In this document: piece by piece, positions 1 through 8,752 of the stretch
Position numbering within the stretch: position 1 is the stretch's first letter
How the letters are laid out: each line of letters begins with the position of its first letter
DNA from: Novosphingobium panipatense
GTDB lineage: Bacteria > Pseudomonadota > Alphaproteobacteria > Sphingomonadales > Sphingomonadaceae
Length of the DNA stretch: 64,000 bases
Assembly: GCF_002149965.1 (NCBI RefSeq)
Contig: NZ_MSQB01000026.1
Span: 1 to 64,000, forward strand
Direction: 5' to 3'
Notes under the pieces: generated by a model
The model's database searches: none
What the model was told of the DNA's origin: nothing
What the model saw: the letters and a program-made list of their open reading frames with translations, nothing else
Position numbers and translations under genes: made by a program

Positions 1-93
1 CGCGCCCCCACCCTACCACCCGCAGGATACTACCGTTGGGTGGTAGGGTGGGGGCGCGGGCCGGTGCCGCAAAATTCGCATTCCGCGAATTTT
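1..93. repeat. Composite palindromic intergenic element, copy 1 (left end cut by window)
   Basis: A perfect 21-bp inverted repeat (1-21 with 38-58) flanks a loop that contains AGGATAC. It is followed by GGCCGGTGCCGC (59-70) and a second perfect 9-bp hairpin, AAAATTCGC/GCGAATTTT (71-79 with 85-93). Other copies carry GCGGCACCGGCC before the left arm, so this copy probably continues beyond base 1. Related copies are at 25673, 27807, 46715 and 55982. Confidence 0.85.
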
Positions 94-142
94 CAAACAG
101 ACTCTAAGGCCTTTCCTCCCCCGCGGGGGAGGAAAGGCGGGT

Positions 143-1132
143 TCAGCGTCCGGTCGTCGCCATGAGTTCGGGTGGGTAGCGATCGCCCTCCACCTGGATG
201 GCATCGGCGGCCGCCTGAAGCCCGGCCAGTTCCGATGCCGACAGATCCACTTCGGCTGCGGCGATGTTCTCTTCCAGGCGGTGGAGCTTGGTCGTGCCGG
301 GGATCGGCACGATCCAGGGCTTTTGCGCCAGCAGCCAGGCCAGCGCGATCTGCGCGGGCGTGGCGCCCTTGGCCTCGGCCACGGACTTCAGCAGGTCCAC
401 CAGCGCCTGGTTCTTCGCCATCGCCTCGGGCGTGAAGCGCGGCAGGCGGCTGCGGAAATCGCCCTCGCCCAGCTTCGTCTCGCTGCTCATCGCCCCGGTC
501 AGGAAACCCTTGCCGAGCGGCGAATAGGGCACGAGGCCGATGCCCAGTTCCTCGCAGGCTTCCAGAATGCCGTTGGTCTCCGGCCCGCGCGTCCACATCG
601 AATATTCGTTCTGGAGCACCGCCACCGGCTGCACCGCATGGGCGCGGCGAACCGTTTCGGCGCCTGGCTCGGACATGCCGAAGTGGCGCACCTTGCCTTG
701 CGCGATCAGGTCCTTCACGGTGCCCGCCACGTCCTCGATCGGCACCTCGGGATCGACGCGGTGCTGGTAGAACAGGTCGATCACCTCGACGCGCAGCCGC
801 TTCAGCGAGGCTTCGGCCACGGCGCGGATCTGTTCGGGGCGGCTATTAAGCCCCTGCATCTGACCATCGACGATGTTCATGCCGAACTTGGTGGCGATCA
901 CTACCTTGTCGTGAAGCCCCTCAAGCGCCTCGCCCACCATTTCCTCATTGGTGTAGGGTCCGTAGACTTCGGCCGTATCGAAGAAAGTCACGCCGCGATC
1001 GACGGCAGCGCGGATGAGATCGACGCCTTCGCTTCGGGTGACTTTCGTCGCATAGCCGAAATCGAGACCCATGCAGCCGAAGCCTAGAGCCGATACTTCA
1101 AGGCCGCTGCGGCCGAGACTCCGCGTTTTCAT
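143..1132 (-). CDS. Aldo/keto reductase
   Basis: A 329-residue cytosolic NADPH-dependent oxidoreductase of the aldo/keto reductase superfamily, TIM-barrel type, with the usual length. The catalytic tetrad is visible: Asp52 and Tyr57 in FDTAEVYG, Lys82 in ATKFG and His124 in FYQHRVDP. The N-terminus MKTRSLGRSGLEVSALGFGC is typical of the YajO/AKR13-like group, which often accepts aldehydes or diketones; the physiological substrate cannot be read from sequence. The start is the only sensible ATG before the conserved first strand. The neighbour on the other side of a 308-bp gap is a divergently transcribed epimerase, so the two genes have separate promoters. Confidence 0.92.
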   Translation of the reverse strand: MKTRSLGRSGLEVSALGFGCMGLDFGYATKVTRSEGVDLIRAAVDRGVTFFDTAEVYGPYTNEEMVGEALEGLHDKVVIATKFGMNIVDGQMQGLNSRPEQIRAVAEASLKRLRVEVIDLFYQHRVDPEVPIEDVAGTVKDLIAQGKVRHFGMSEPGAETVRRAHAVQPVAVLQNEYSMWTRGPETNGILEACEELGIGLVPYSPLGKGFLTGAMSSETKLGEGDFRSRLPRFTPEAMAKNQALVDLLKSVAEAKGATPAQIALAWLLAQKPWIVPIPGTTKLHRLEENIAAAEVDLSASELAGLQAAADAIQVEGDRYPPELMATTGR

Positions 1133-1440
1133 GAGGCGTTCTCCTTTGACAGGGCGGCGCCGGAATTCGGGGGGAGTTTCGGGTGACGGCGCCTGAGCAA
1201 AGATAAGCCTGTTCCTGCGGCGCGATTAGTCCCGCGATCAAGCACGCCGTAATGAACGGAACTCATCAATGGGGCGTTGGGGGCGCTGGCAAGACACCGG
1301 AAACGTCTGCAATCGCAGGAAATAACCGCTGGACCGAAAGGTTGCGGACTTGCCACCGGGCCTCTGTTAGCGCTACCCCAACTACCGCCGGCCCGGCCAC
1401 CAAGACGGGCGGCGCGTCCCATGGGAGTGGACCGGAAGCG
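1133..1440. other. Intergenic region between divergent genes, no gene seen
   Basis: 308 bases separate the aldo/keto reductase start and the epimerase start. The epimerase reading frame stays open back to 1252, but those extra 63 codons are rich in Thr, Arg and Gly, do not resemble the family and precede the conserved N-terminus, so I read them as non-coding. I found no clear hairpin, operator or RNA gene here. Confidence 0.5.
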
Positions 1441-2295
1441 ATGATCATCCTCGAAGCACACGGCTATCGGCTGGAACTGGCCCCCGAACGCGGCGGCTCC
1501 GTGCTGCGCCTGGACTGGCAGGGCAAGCCGCTGATGCGGCCCGTTTGCGGAGACACGATCTTCGACGTCGCCAGCTTCCCGCTGGTTCCCTTCTCCAACC
1601 GTATCGCGCGGGGCCGCTTCAACACCGGCCTGCGCAAGGGCACGATCGCACCCAATTTCCCCGGTAGCGACCATCCCCATCCGCTGCACGGCTTCGGCTG
1701 GCTGGCGGCATGGACGGTGGCGCAGCAGAGCGCGGAAACCGCCGTTCTCGAACATGCCTATCCCGGCGGCGAATGGCCCTGGCCCTACCTGGCGCGCCAG
1801 ACGTTCGAACTCGGCGCGGAGGGGCTGAGCACCTCGCTTTCGGTCACCAACCTCGGCGATGCGGCCATGCCGGCCGGTCTCGGCTTCCACCCCTACTTCC
1901 CGCGCGACGAGAGCACCCTCTATCGCGGCCTGCACCGGGGCGAGTGGTACAATACGCCCGATTGCCTGCCGAGTTCGCTCGACGAGCACGAGGAGGCGAT
2001 CGACTGGTGGCAGGGCGAACCGGTCAGCACCCGCGCGGTCGATACCGCCTATACCGACCGCGAAGGCGCGCTCGAGATCGACTGGCCCGCGCGCGGCCTG
2101 GGCCTGACGATCTCCCCTTCGCAGGCGCTGACGACCACCGTGGTATTCTCACCCGAGGGGCAGGACTATTTCTGCGTGGAGCCGGTCAGCCACGCCACCG
2201 ATGCCATCAACCGCGCACCGGAAACCATGCTCTGGCTGGCGCCCGGCGAAACGGCCGACGTGGGCATGACGATCGCGGCGCGCACGCTCGCCTGA
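1441..2295 (+). CDS. Aldose 1-epimerase (GalM/YeaD-like mutarotase)
   Basis: A 284-residue galactose-mutarotase-like protein that would interconvert alpha and beta anomers of free sugars in the cytosol. Family features are PFSNRIARGRF near residue 50, a catalytic-type His83 in HPLHGFGW, His150 in LGFHPYF and a Glu in FCVEPVS near the C-terminus, which acts as the general base in this family. I chose the ATG at 1441 because it directly precedes the family N-terminus; the frame is open further upstream without homologous-looking sequence. No sugar operon surrounds it, so the substrate is unknown. The gene ends 5 bases from the convergent SnoaL-like gene. Confidence 0.88.
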   Translation: MIILEAHGYRLELAPERGGSVLRLDWQGKPLMRPVCGDTIFDVASFPLVPFSNRIARGRFNTGLRKGTIAPNFPGSDHPHPLHGFGWLAAWTVAQQSAETAVLEHAYPGGEWPWPYLARQTFELGAEGLSTSLSVTNLGDAAMPAGLGFHPYFPRDESTLYRGLHRGEWYNTPDCLPSSLDEHEEAIDWWQGEPVSTRAVDTAYTDREGALEIDWPARGLGLTISPSQALTTTVVFSPEGQDYFCVEPVSHATDAINRAPETMLWLAPGETADVGMTIAARTLA

Positions 2296-2299
2296 CCGC

Positions 2300-2854
2300 T
2301 CACCAGCGGTCCACGTCGTCCTCCAGCGTCATCGGACGGCTATAGGAGACATCCGCCGGGTCGCGGCGCCCCTTGATGTAACCGCCCGCCCTGAACTGCG
2401 GCATGTCCAGGATCGAGGCATCCCCGGCGATCAGCAAGTCCACGGTGCAGCGCCGCAGGGCGATCCGCCAGACGCCGCCGCGCTTCTCCAGCCGATCGAC
2501 ATAGCGGCCGTTGATGAAGCGCACCGTCCTGCCGTCGGGGTTGAGCAGGCCGACCAGCACATAGCTTTCGGCATGGGCGACATCGCCGTCGATCTCGCAG
2601 TTGTGCGTCGTGATGTTGTGCAGGCAGAGCTGGCACCCGCCCGCGTGAATCGCATTGGCCCAGGCGGCATAGTCCGGTCCCCGGTTGACCGCGGCAGCAC
2701 CATGTTCGTCGATCCCGTCCGGGTGATAGGCGGCGGTGAGCAGGTCCACGTCGAACCGGTCATGACCGCGCGCATGGCTGTGTACGCAGTCCTCGATCGC
2801 GCGGCGATCCATCAGATAGGCAAGATCCTGGGCCATTTTCTCGATATCGGCCAT
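2300..2854 (-). CDS. SnoaL-like / NTF2-fold protein
   Basis: A 184-residue protein of the SnoaL/NTF2-like superfamily, the alpha+beta barrel used by scytalone dehydratase, ring-hydroxylating dioxygenase beta subunits and ketosteroid isomerases. Visible signature: MDRRAIEDCVHSHARGHDRFD then LLTAAYHPDGIDEHG, followed by beta strands ending RYVDRLEKRGGVWRI. His and Asp residues near positions 24-33 could be catalytic. It starts 11 bases after the stop of the upstream SDR gene and has a strong GGAGAG ribosome site, so the two form an operon. Together they suggest a small catabolic module for an alicyclic or aromatic compound; the substrate is unknown. Confidence 0.85.
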   Translation of the reverse strand: MADIEKMAQDLAYLMDRRAIEDCVHSHARGHDRFDVDLLTAAYHPDGIDEHGAAAVNRGPDYAAWANAIHAGGCQLCLHNITTHNCEIDGDVAHAESYVLVGLLNPDGRTVRFINGRYVDRLEKRGGVWRIALRRCTVDLLIAGDASILDMPQFRAGGYIKGRRDPADVSYSRPMTLEDDVDRW

Positions 2855-2865
2855 GGTGCTCTCCT

Positions 2866-3732
2866 TCAGCGGATGACGGCGGGATGGAATGCAGGCGGTT
2901 CCACGCCGTGCAGTTCCGCAGCGGTCGGCGGTACCCGGCCGCCATCGGTCAGCCCATATTTCCGCGCGATCCCGGCGCCTACGAGCGTCGTGCCGCTCAA
3001 GTCCGCGAGGTCGGGATCGCGGTGGAGACGCCAGATCACCTCCCCGGTGAACTCTGGTGTCTCGCAGTGCCCCTCGACATGGCCGAACCGTACGGGATCG
3101 GACGCGATCACGGCCTTGAGCCGGTCGGTCAGCAAGGCTCCCATCCACACCGACAGGACGGCGACGTTGCGGCCCGCGTGTCGGAAGTCCTGCGCCATGT
3201 CGAACGCCATCTTGTCCATGCCCGCCTTGTGTGCGCCATAGGCCGGGCCGAGCGCGTAATGCGCCGCGCCGGAAGCCGATGTGAAGACGATCAGGCCATG
3301 ATCCTGGGCGGCCATGATCCCGGCAGCGTGCCAGCCGGCGACATATCCGCTGCGCAGGCCGACATCGATCAGGCCTGCCAGCTTGAGCGGCTTTTCCCAG
3401 AACTCGCCGGGCTCTGTCAGCTCGTCGTGAATGGCGGCGGCATTGTTCACCAGGATGTCGAGACGCCCTTCTTCGGCCAGGATACGCTCGAACAGCGCTG
3501 CCACCTGCTCGTCGTCGCCGTGATCGCAGGCGACCGCCACGCCCCTGCCACCCGCCTCCGTCACGGCGCGTGCCGTCTCGTGGATTGTGCCCGGCAGCGC
3601 GTGGTCTCCCGATCGCACGCTGCGTCCGGTGACATAGACGGTACAGCCATGTCGCCCGAGCGCCACCGCTATGCCCCGCCCCGCGCCCCTGCTCGCACCC
3701 GTCACCAGCGCGATGGGTGCCCGATCCGCCAT
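2866..3732 (-). CDS. Short-chain dehydrogenase/reductase (DHRS1-like)
   Basis: A 288-residue NAD(P)-dependent SDR. It shows the glycine-rich cofactor motif TGASRGAGRGIA near residue 13, NNAAA near residue 95 and the catalytic Ser/Tyr/Lys pattern in TSASGAAHYALGPAYGAHK. The start at 3732 has GGGAGAAGG just upstream; a second in-frame ATG at 3744 would place that ribosome site inside the gene, so I prefer 3732. It is the first gene of a two-gene operon with the SnoaL-like protein. A TGAACA-N2-TGTTTA dyad lies 43 bases upstream and is nearly identical to one before the TfdA-type dioxygenase at 52.7 kb. Confidence 0.9.
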   Translation of the reverse strand: MADRAPIALVTGASRGAGRGIAVALGRHGCTVYVTGRSVRSGDHALPGTIHETARAVTEAGGRGVAVACDHGDDEQVAALFERILAEEGRLDILVNNAAAIHDELTEPGEFWEKPLKLAGLIDVGLRSGYVAGWHAAGIMAAQDHGLIVFTSASGAAHYALGPAYGAHKAGMDKMAFDMAQDFRHAGRNVAVLSVWMGALLTDRLKAVIASDPVRFGHVEGHCETPEFTGEVIWRLHRDPDLADLSGTTLVGAGIARKYGLTDGGRVPPTAAELHGVEPPAFHPAVIR

Positions 3733-3774
3733 GCCTTCTCCCATGTCATTCGCGGGGCATCTGCGCCCGGAATA

Positions 3775-3791
3775 TTGAACAGGTGTTTAGC
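3775..3791. promoter_or_regulatory. Candidate operator of the SDR-SnoaL operon
   Basis: TTGAACAGGTGTTTAGC is a dyad (TGAACA..TGTTTA) with spacing typical of TetR-type operators. It matches 15 of 17 bases with the site at 52703-52719. It lies in the promoter region of the leftward SDR operon. The regulator is unknown and not encoded next door. Confidence 0.45.
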
Positions 3792-3843
3792 ATTGCCGTC
3801 CAGGCAGGCAAGCACGCGCGCCAGCCATCCCCCGTGCGGTAAA

Positions 3844-4560
3844 TCAGCCCTCCCGGCGCGCGCCGGGGCCGAAGTGGGCGGTCAGTTCGTAGGCGCCGGC
3901 CACGAAGAGCTGGCGGACGTACGTGATCGGCTCAGCCCCGCGCCAGGTCTTGCGTTCGACGCAGAGGCACGGCGCGCCCACCTCCACGGCCAGCGACCGT
4001 GCCTGCGCCGCGCTGGCGCCGGTAGCGGTGATATGGGCGTCCGCCTCGGTCCAGGGGACATGCTCCAGCAGCCAGGCGCCGGGCGAGGCGCCGGTGAAAT
4101 CCGCATCCGATATTTCCGGCACGGCGGCGACGTTCACGAAGCGGTGCTCCCAGGCGAACGGGGTACCGTCCGCGAAATGCACGCCTTCCAGTTCGAGCAG
4201 CGGCACCGCGCGGTCCACCTTCCATTCCAGCCGTGCCTGCGCGCCGGTCAGTTCGCGGCGCTGGCCGAGGTCGAAGCGATAGGCCTGCCCGCGCTCGGCC
4301 ACTTGCGCGCCGAGGTCGGGGATATCCATGGCCATGGCGTGGACCCGCGGCCGGGCGACGAACGTGCCCGCCTTCTTGCGCCGGTCCACCAGCCCTGCGG
4401 TCGCAAGCGCGGTGAGCGCCTTGTTCACCGTCATGCGTGCGCAGTCATAGTGCGCCATCAGCGCCTGCTCGGTCGGCAGGCGCGCGCCGGGGGCCAGCGC
4501 GCCGGAAAGGATACGCGTCTCGAAATCCTGACGGATGCGTTCGTGGAGCGGTAAGTTCAC
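3844..4560 (-). CDS. hutC: Histidine utilisation repressor HutC (GntR family)
   Basis: A 238-residue GntR/HutC-type regulator. The winged-helix DNA-binding domain spans roughly residues 5-70 (LPTEQALMAHYDCARMTVNK) and the effector-binding UTRA domain roughly 85-235. HutC proteins repress hut genes and are released by urocanate. I chose the GTG at 4560 because it overlaps the hutF stop as GTGA, the usual translationally coupled arrangement; the frame remains open upstream but into hutF. It is co-transcribed behind hutF and probably autoregulated through the 5964-5977 operator. Confidence 0.93.
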   Translation of the reverse strand: MNLPLHERIRQDFETRILSGALAPGARLPTEQALMAHYDCARMTVNKALTALATAGLVDRRKKAGTFVARPRVHAMAMDIPDLGAQVAERGQAYRFDLGQRRELTGAQARLEWKVDRAVPLLELEGVHFADGTPFAWEHRFVNVAAVPEISDADFTGASPGAWLLEHVPWTEADAHITATGASAAQARSLAVEVGAPCLCVERKTWRGAEPITYVRQLFVAGAYELTAHFGPGARREG

Positions 4561-5942
4561 CCGATCAGCCTGCCCAAACTGTCCCTGTAACGCCGGACGA
4601 CCGCATCCCGCGCAAGGTGACGGCCTCCGCTTACCACTTGCGCGCCGAAGCGCCAGACGCAATCCACCGCGCTCCGGCCTGCCGCAAACACCAGCCCATC
4701 GAGCAGGCGATCGCTGTCTCGCGCGGCCAGCGAGGGATGATCGAGGTCCAGCGAGACGGCATCGAACGGCAAGCCGATGGAAAGCCCGCCCTTTACCCCG
4801 AGCGCCTGCGCGCCGCCCTCCACCGCCTGACGCCAGAGCGTCTCGCCAGTGGAGCGCGTCTCACCGCTCGCGACGATATTGCGTCCACGATGCTGGAGCC
4901 GCTGGCCATACTCGAACAGGCGCAGTTCCTCGGTTCCATCGATCAGCACGTTCGAGTCGCTACCCACGCCCCAGCGCCCGCCCTCGGCCAGAAAGGCGCG
5001 CGCCGGAAACAGCCCGTCGCCAAGGTTTGCCTCGGTGATCGGGCAAGGCCCCGCCACCGCGCCGCTGCGCGCGAGCCGCCGCGTCTCCTCCTCGGTCATG
5101 TGCGTCGCATGGACGAGGCACCAGCGAGGGTTCACTTCGGCATGGTCCAGCAGCCATTCCACCGGCCGCTGCCCGCTCCAGGCGAGGCAATCCTCCACCT
5201 CGCGCACCTGTTCGGCGATGTGGATGTGGACCGGCGCGCCCGGGACCATCGTTTCCAGCACGGATAGCTGTTCGGGCGAGACGGCCCGCAGACTGTGCGG
5301 CGCAAGACCCACCACCGCATCGTCCAGACCCGACACCGCCCGGCGCGCGCCGTCCAGCAGGCGCGCGAAGCCGTCGAGGTCATGGAGGAAGCGCCGCTGC
5401 CCTTCGCTAGGCGGCTGCGCGCCGAAGCCGGAATGGGCGTAGAATACCGGCAGCAGCGTCAGGCCCAGCCCGACCTCTCCCGCCGCCCGGGCGATTGCCG
5501 CGCTCATCTCGGCGGGATCGCCATAGGCCCGGCCTTCGGGATCGTGGTGCAGATAATGAAATTCGCCGACCCGGGTGAAACCGCTCTCCAGCATCTCCAG
5601 ATAGGCCATGGCGGCCAGGGCATGGAGGTCACCCGGCGTCATCCGGTCGAGGAAACGGTACATGACCTCGCGCCAGGTCCAGAAGCTGTCGTCCGTATCG
5701 CCGCGCTGCTCGGCCAGCCCCGCCATGCCGCGCTGGAAGGCATGGCTATGGAGATTGCCGAGGCCGGGGATCACGCAGGCATGGCGCTCATCGCCCGCCT
5801 GCGCCGCCACACCGCTCTCGATGGCGGAAATCCGACCATTTCGGAGTACGAAACGCACGCCGGAAGCCCAGCCGCCCAAAGTTCTGGAATGGTCCAGCAG
5901 CGCGCTCTGCGCGAAGATCGAACGGGCGGGGTTTTCGGCCAT
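4557..5942 (-). CDS. hutF: Formimidoylglutamate deiminase HutF
   Basis: A 461-residue amidohydrolase-superfamily enzyme converting N-formimidoyl-L-glutamate to N-formyl-L-glutamate and ammonia, step four of the five-step histidine pathway. The metal-binding HSH of GLGNLHSHAFQRGM is at His65/His67; later ligands are in HIHIAEQ and the Asp in GVGSDSNV. Length matches the family. The AAGGAGC ribosome site sits just before the ATG. It is transcribed with hutC, divergent from hutIHGU. Its presence together with HutG shows this organism uses the formylglutamate branch instead of the direct HutG-type formiminoglutamase. Confidence 0.96.
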   Translation of the reverse strand: MAENPARSIFAQSALLDHSRTLGGWASGVRFVLRNGRISAIESGVAAQAGDERHACVIPGLGNLHSHAFQRGMAGLAEQRGDTDDSFWTWREVMYRFLDRMTPGDLHALAAMAYLEMLESGFTRVGEFHYLHHDPEGRAYGDPAEMSAAIARAAGEVGLGLTLLPVFYAHSGFGAQPPSEGQRRFLHDLDGFARLLDGARRAVSGLDDAVVGLAPHSLRAVSPEQLSVLETMVPGAPVHIHIAEQVREVEDCLAWSGQRPVEWLLDHAEVNPRWCLVHATHMTEEETRRLARSGAVAGPCPITEANLGDGLFPARAFLAEGGRWGVGSDSNVLIDGTEELRLFEYGQRLQHRGRNIVASGETRSTGETLWRQAVEGGAQALGVKGGLSIGLPFDAVSLDLDHPSLAARDSDRLLDGLVFAAGRSAVDCVWRFGAQVVSGGRHLARDAVVRRYRDSLGRLIG

Positions 5943-5963
5943 GGCGGGAAGCTCCTTTGCTAT

Positions 5964-5977
5964 TTTGTCTATACATT
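5964..5977. promoter_or_regulatory. Candidate HutC operator in the divergent hut promoter
   Basis: TTTGTCTATACATT in the 84-bp gap between hutF and hutI is a near-palindrome (TGT-CTAT-ACA) resembling the TGTATATACA core bound by HutC in Pseudomonas. Its position allows one site to control both hutFC and hutIHGU. Confidence 0.6.
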
Positions 5978-6026
5978 AAAAACGACCGATGCAATAACCG
6001 GGACAACCAAGGAGGATCGACTCGTC

Positions 6027-7226
6027 ATGCGCTGCGACAGGCTCTGGAAACATGCCCGTTTGGCCACGATGACGGGCGACCTGATGGGCGTGATCGAACA
6101 GGGCGTCATCGCCTCTCGGGACGGCCTGATCTTGTACGCCGGGCCGGATGCTGACGCTCCTTCATTCGAAGCCGCCGAAGTGACTGACTGCGCGGGCCGC
6201 TGGATCACGCCGGGCCTGATCGACTGCCACACCCACCTCGTCTTCGGCGGGGATCGCTCGCGGGAATTCGAGCTGCGGCTGGAGGGCGCTTCTTACGAGG
6301 AAATCGCCCGCGCCGGCGGCGGTATCGTCTCGACCATGAAGGCCACGCGCGCCGCCAGCGAGGACGATCTGGTCGCCGCCGCCCTGCCCCGCCTTGATGC
6401 GCTGATTGCGGAAGGGCTCACCACCGTCGAAGTGAAATCCGGCTACGGACTCGACCTCGCCAGCGAACTCAAGATGCTGCGCGCCGCGCGGCGGCTGGGC
6501 GAACAGCGCCCCGTTCGGATCGTCACGACCTTCCTCGGCGCCCACGCACTTCCCCCGGAGTTCGCGGGAGATGCCGAGGACTATATCGATCACCTCTGCA
6601 CGGTCATGCTCCCCGCCGTCGCCGAGGCGGGGCTTGCCGACGCCGTGGATGCCTTCTGCGAGGGCATCGGCTTCTCGCCCGCCCAGACCGAGCGTCTGTT
6701 CGGCGCCGCAAAGGACTGCGGATTGCCGGTAAAGCTCCACGCCGAGCAGCTTTCGAACCTTCACGGCGCCGCCCTTGCCGCCCGCCATCACGCTCTTTCG
6801 GCGGACCATCTGGAGCACCTCGACAGTGCAGGCGTCGCCGCCATGGCCGCGTCAGGCACTGTCGCCACGCTGCTGCCGGGCGCCTACTACTTCTGCCGCG
6901 AAACCGTGCTGCCGCCGGTCGCGGCCTTGCGCGAGGCCCGCGTGCCGATCGCGCTGGCGACCGACTGCAATCCCGGCACCTCGCCGCTGACCTCGCTGCT
7001 GCTGGCGATGAACATGGGCGCGACGCTGTTCCGCCTCACCGTGCCCGAATGCCTTGCCGCCGTGACGCGCAATGCCGCGCAGGCGCTGGGGCTTTCCAAC
7101 CGGCTCGGCACGCTCGAACCAGGCAAGGCCTGCGACCTTGCGATCTGGGACATCGAGCGCCCGGCTGACCTCGTTTACCGCATGGGCTTCAATCCGCTCC
7201 ATGCGCGCATCTGGAGTGGACAATGA
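6027..7226 (+). CDS. hutI: Imidazolonepropionase HutI
   Basis: A 399-residue amidohydrolase that opens 4-imidazolone-5-propanoate to N-formimidoyl-L-glutamate, step three of histidine degradation. Metal ligands His68 and His70 lie in LIDCHTHLVFGG; further ligands are in KLHAEQLSN and ATDCNPGT. I chose the ATG at 6027 because GGAGGA lies ten bases before it and the protein then has the family length; the frame is open far upstream across hutF and the promoter, which is not coding. Its stop overlaps the hutH start (ATGA). It is the first gene of the rightward hut operon. Confidence 0.96.
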   Translation: MRCDRLWKHARLATMTGDLMGVIEQGVIASRDGLILYAGPDADAPSFEAAEVTDCAGRWITPGLIDCHTHLVFGGDRSREFELRLEGASYEEIARAGGGIVSTMKATRAASEDDLVAAALPRLDALIAEGLTTVEVKSGYGLDLASELKMLRAARRLGEQRPVRIVTTFLGAHALPPEFAGDAEDYIDHLCTVMLPAVAEAGLADAVDAFCEGIGFSPAQTERLFGAAKDCGLPVKLHAEQLSNLHGAALAARHHALSADHLEHLDSAGVAAMAASGTVATLLPGAYYFCRETVLPPVAALREARVPIALATDCNPGTSPLTSLLLAMNMGATLFRLTVPECLAAVTRNAAQALGLSNRLGTLEPGKACDLAIWDIERPADLVYRMGFNPLHARIWSGQ

Positions 7227-8752
7227 ACGATATTCTCCTCACGCCCGGTGACGTGAGCCTCGCCCAGTGGCGCGCGGTCTATCGCGGCGCGAGCGTGAAG
7301 CTCGACCCGGCCTGCGCCCCGCGCGTGGCGACAAGCGCCGCCGCCGTCGCCCGCATTCTTGCCAAGGGCGAGCCGGTCTACGGCATCAACACCGGCTTCG
7401 GTAAGCTCGCCAGCGTCCGCATCGGCGACGAGGATCTCGCCACGCTCCAGCGCAACATCGTGCTCAGCCACGCGGCGGGCACGGGCGAGCCTTCGCCGGT
7501 GCCGGTGATACGCCTGATGATGGCGCTCAAGCTCGCCAGCCTCGCGCAAGGCGCCTCGGGCGTACGGCCTGAGACCGTCGCCCTGCTCGAAGCGATGCTG
7601 GCCAAGGGACTGACCCCGGCGGTGCCCTCGCAAGGCTCCGTCGGCGCCAGCGGAGACCTCGCCCCACTCTCGCACATGGCCGCGACGATGATCGGCGTGG
7701 GCGAGATCACGTTTGAAGGCGAGCGCCTGCCCGCCGCCGACGCCCTCGCCCGCGCGGGCCTCACGCCGCTCGAACTCGGCCCGAAGGAAGGCCTCGCGCT
7801 GCTCAACGGCACCCAGTTCTCCACCGCCAATGCGCTGGCCGGGCTGTTCGAAGCGGAGCTGCTGTTCCGCTCCGCCCTTGTCACCGGCGCGCTTTCCACC
7901 GAGGCCGCCAAAGGCTCCGACACCCCGTTCGACCCGCGCATCCATGCCCTGCGCCGCCATCGCGGCCAGATCGAGGTGGCCGATGCCCTGCGCGGCCTCA
8001 TGGCCGGCTCCGCGATCCGCGCCAGTCATGTCGAGAACGACGCCCGCGTGCAGGACCCCTATTGCCTGCGCTGCCAGCCGCAAGTCATGGGCGCCGCGCT
8101 CGACGTGCTGCGCCAGGCGGCAACGACGCTGGAGATCGAGGCCAACGGCGTTTCCGACAACCCCCTGATCTTTCCGGAAGCGGACGAAGCCCTCTCGGGT
8201 GGCAACTTCCATGCCGAGCCGGTCGCCTTTGCCGCCGACATGATCGCGCTGGCCGTCTGCGAGATCGGATCGATCTCCGAACGCCGCATCGCCATGCTGG
8301 TCGACCCGGCGCTGTCCGGCCTGCCCGCCTTCCTGACGCCGCGCCCCGGCCTCAATTCGGGCTTCATGATCCCGCAGGTCACCGCCGCCGCGCTCGTTTC
8401 CGAAAACAAGCAGCGCGCCTATCCGGCCTCGGTGGATTCGATCCCCACGTCCGCCAATCAGGAAGACCATGTCTCGATGGCCGCCCACGGTGCGCGCCGC
8501 CTGCTCTCGATGGTGGAGAATGCGACGGCCGTGATCGGCATCGAACTGCTCGCCGCCGCGCAGGGGATCGAATTCCACGCCCCGCTTGCCTCCAGCACCT
8601 TGCTGGAAGCCGCGCGCGCAGTGCTGCGCGCCGAGATCCCCGCGCTCGACGACGACCGCCATTTCCACCCGGACATGGAAGCGGCCAACCGGCTGATCCG
8701 CTCCGGCGCACTGGCGGACACGGCGGCGGACCTGCTCCCGGCGATTTCGTGA
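7223..8752 (+). CDS. hutH: Histidine ammonia-lyase HutH
   Basis: A 509-residue enzyme that deaminates L-histidine to trans-urocanate, the committed first step. The Ala142-Ser143-Gly144 triad in GSVGASGDLAPLSH forms the MIO electrophile autocatalytically, at the same position as in Pseudomonas. Tyr53 in PVYGINTGFGKL is another active-site residue of the family. It overlaps hutI by four bases and hutG by one, so translation is probably coupled through the operon. Confidence 0.97.
   Translation: MNDILLTPGDVSLAQWRAVYRGASVKLDPACAPRVATSAAAVARILAKGEPVYGINTGFGKLASVRIGDEDLATLQRNIVLSHAAGTGEPSPVPVIRLMMALKLASLAQGASGVRPETVALLEAMLAKGLTPAVPSQGSVGASGDLAPLSHMAATMIGVGEITFEGERLPAADALARAGLTPLELGPKEGLALLNGTQFSTANALAGLFEAELLFRSALVTGALSTEAAKGSDTPFDPRIHALRRHRGQIEVADALRGLMAGSAIRASHVENDARVQDPYCLRCQPQVMGAALDVLRQAATTLEIEANGVSDNPLIFPEADEALSGGNFHAEPVAFAADMIALAVCEIGSISERRIAMLVDPALSGLPAFLTPRPGLNSGFMIPQVTAAALVSENKQRAYPASVDSIPTSANQEDHVSMAAHGARRLLSMVENATAVIGIELLAAAQGIEFHAPLASSTLLEAARAVLRAEIPALDDDRHFHPDMEAANRLIRSGALADTAADLLPAIS

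Noticed and set aside
1129..1989. 286-codon open frame on the minus strand covering the epimerase start
   Set aside because: Antisense to a conserved mutarotase; composition is Arg/Gly/Ala-rich without motifs.
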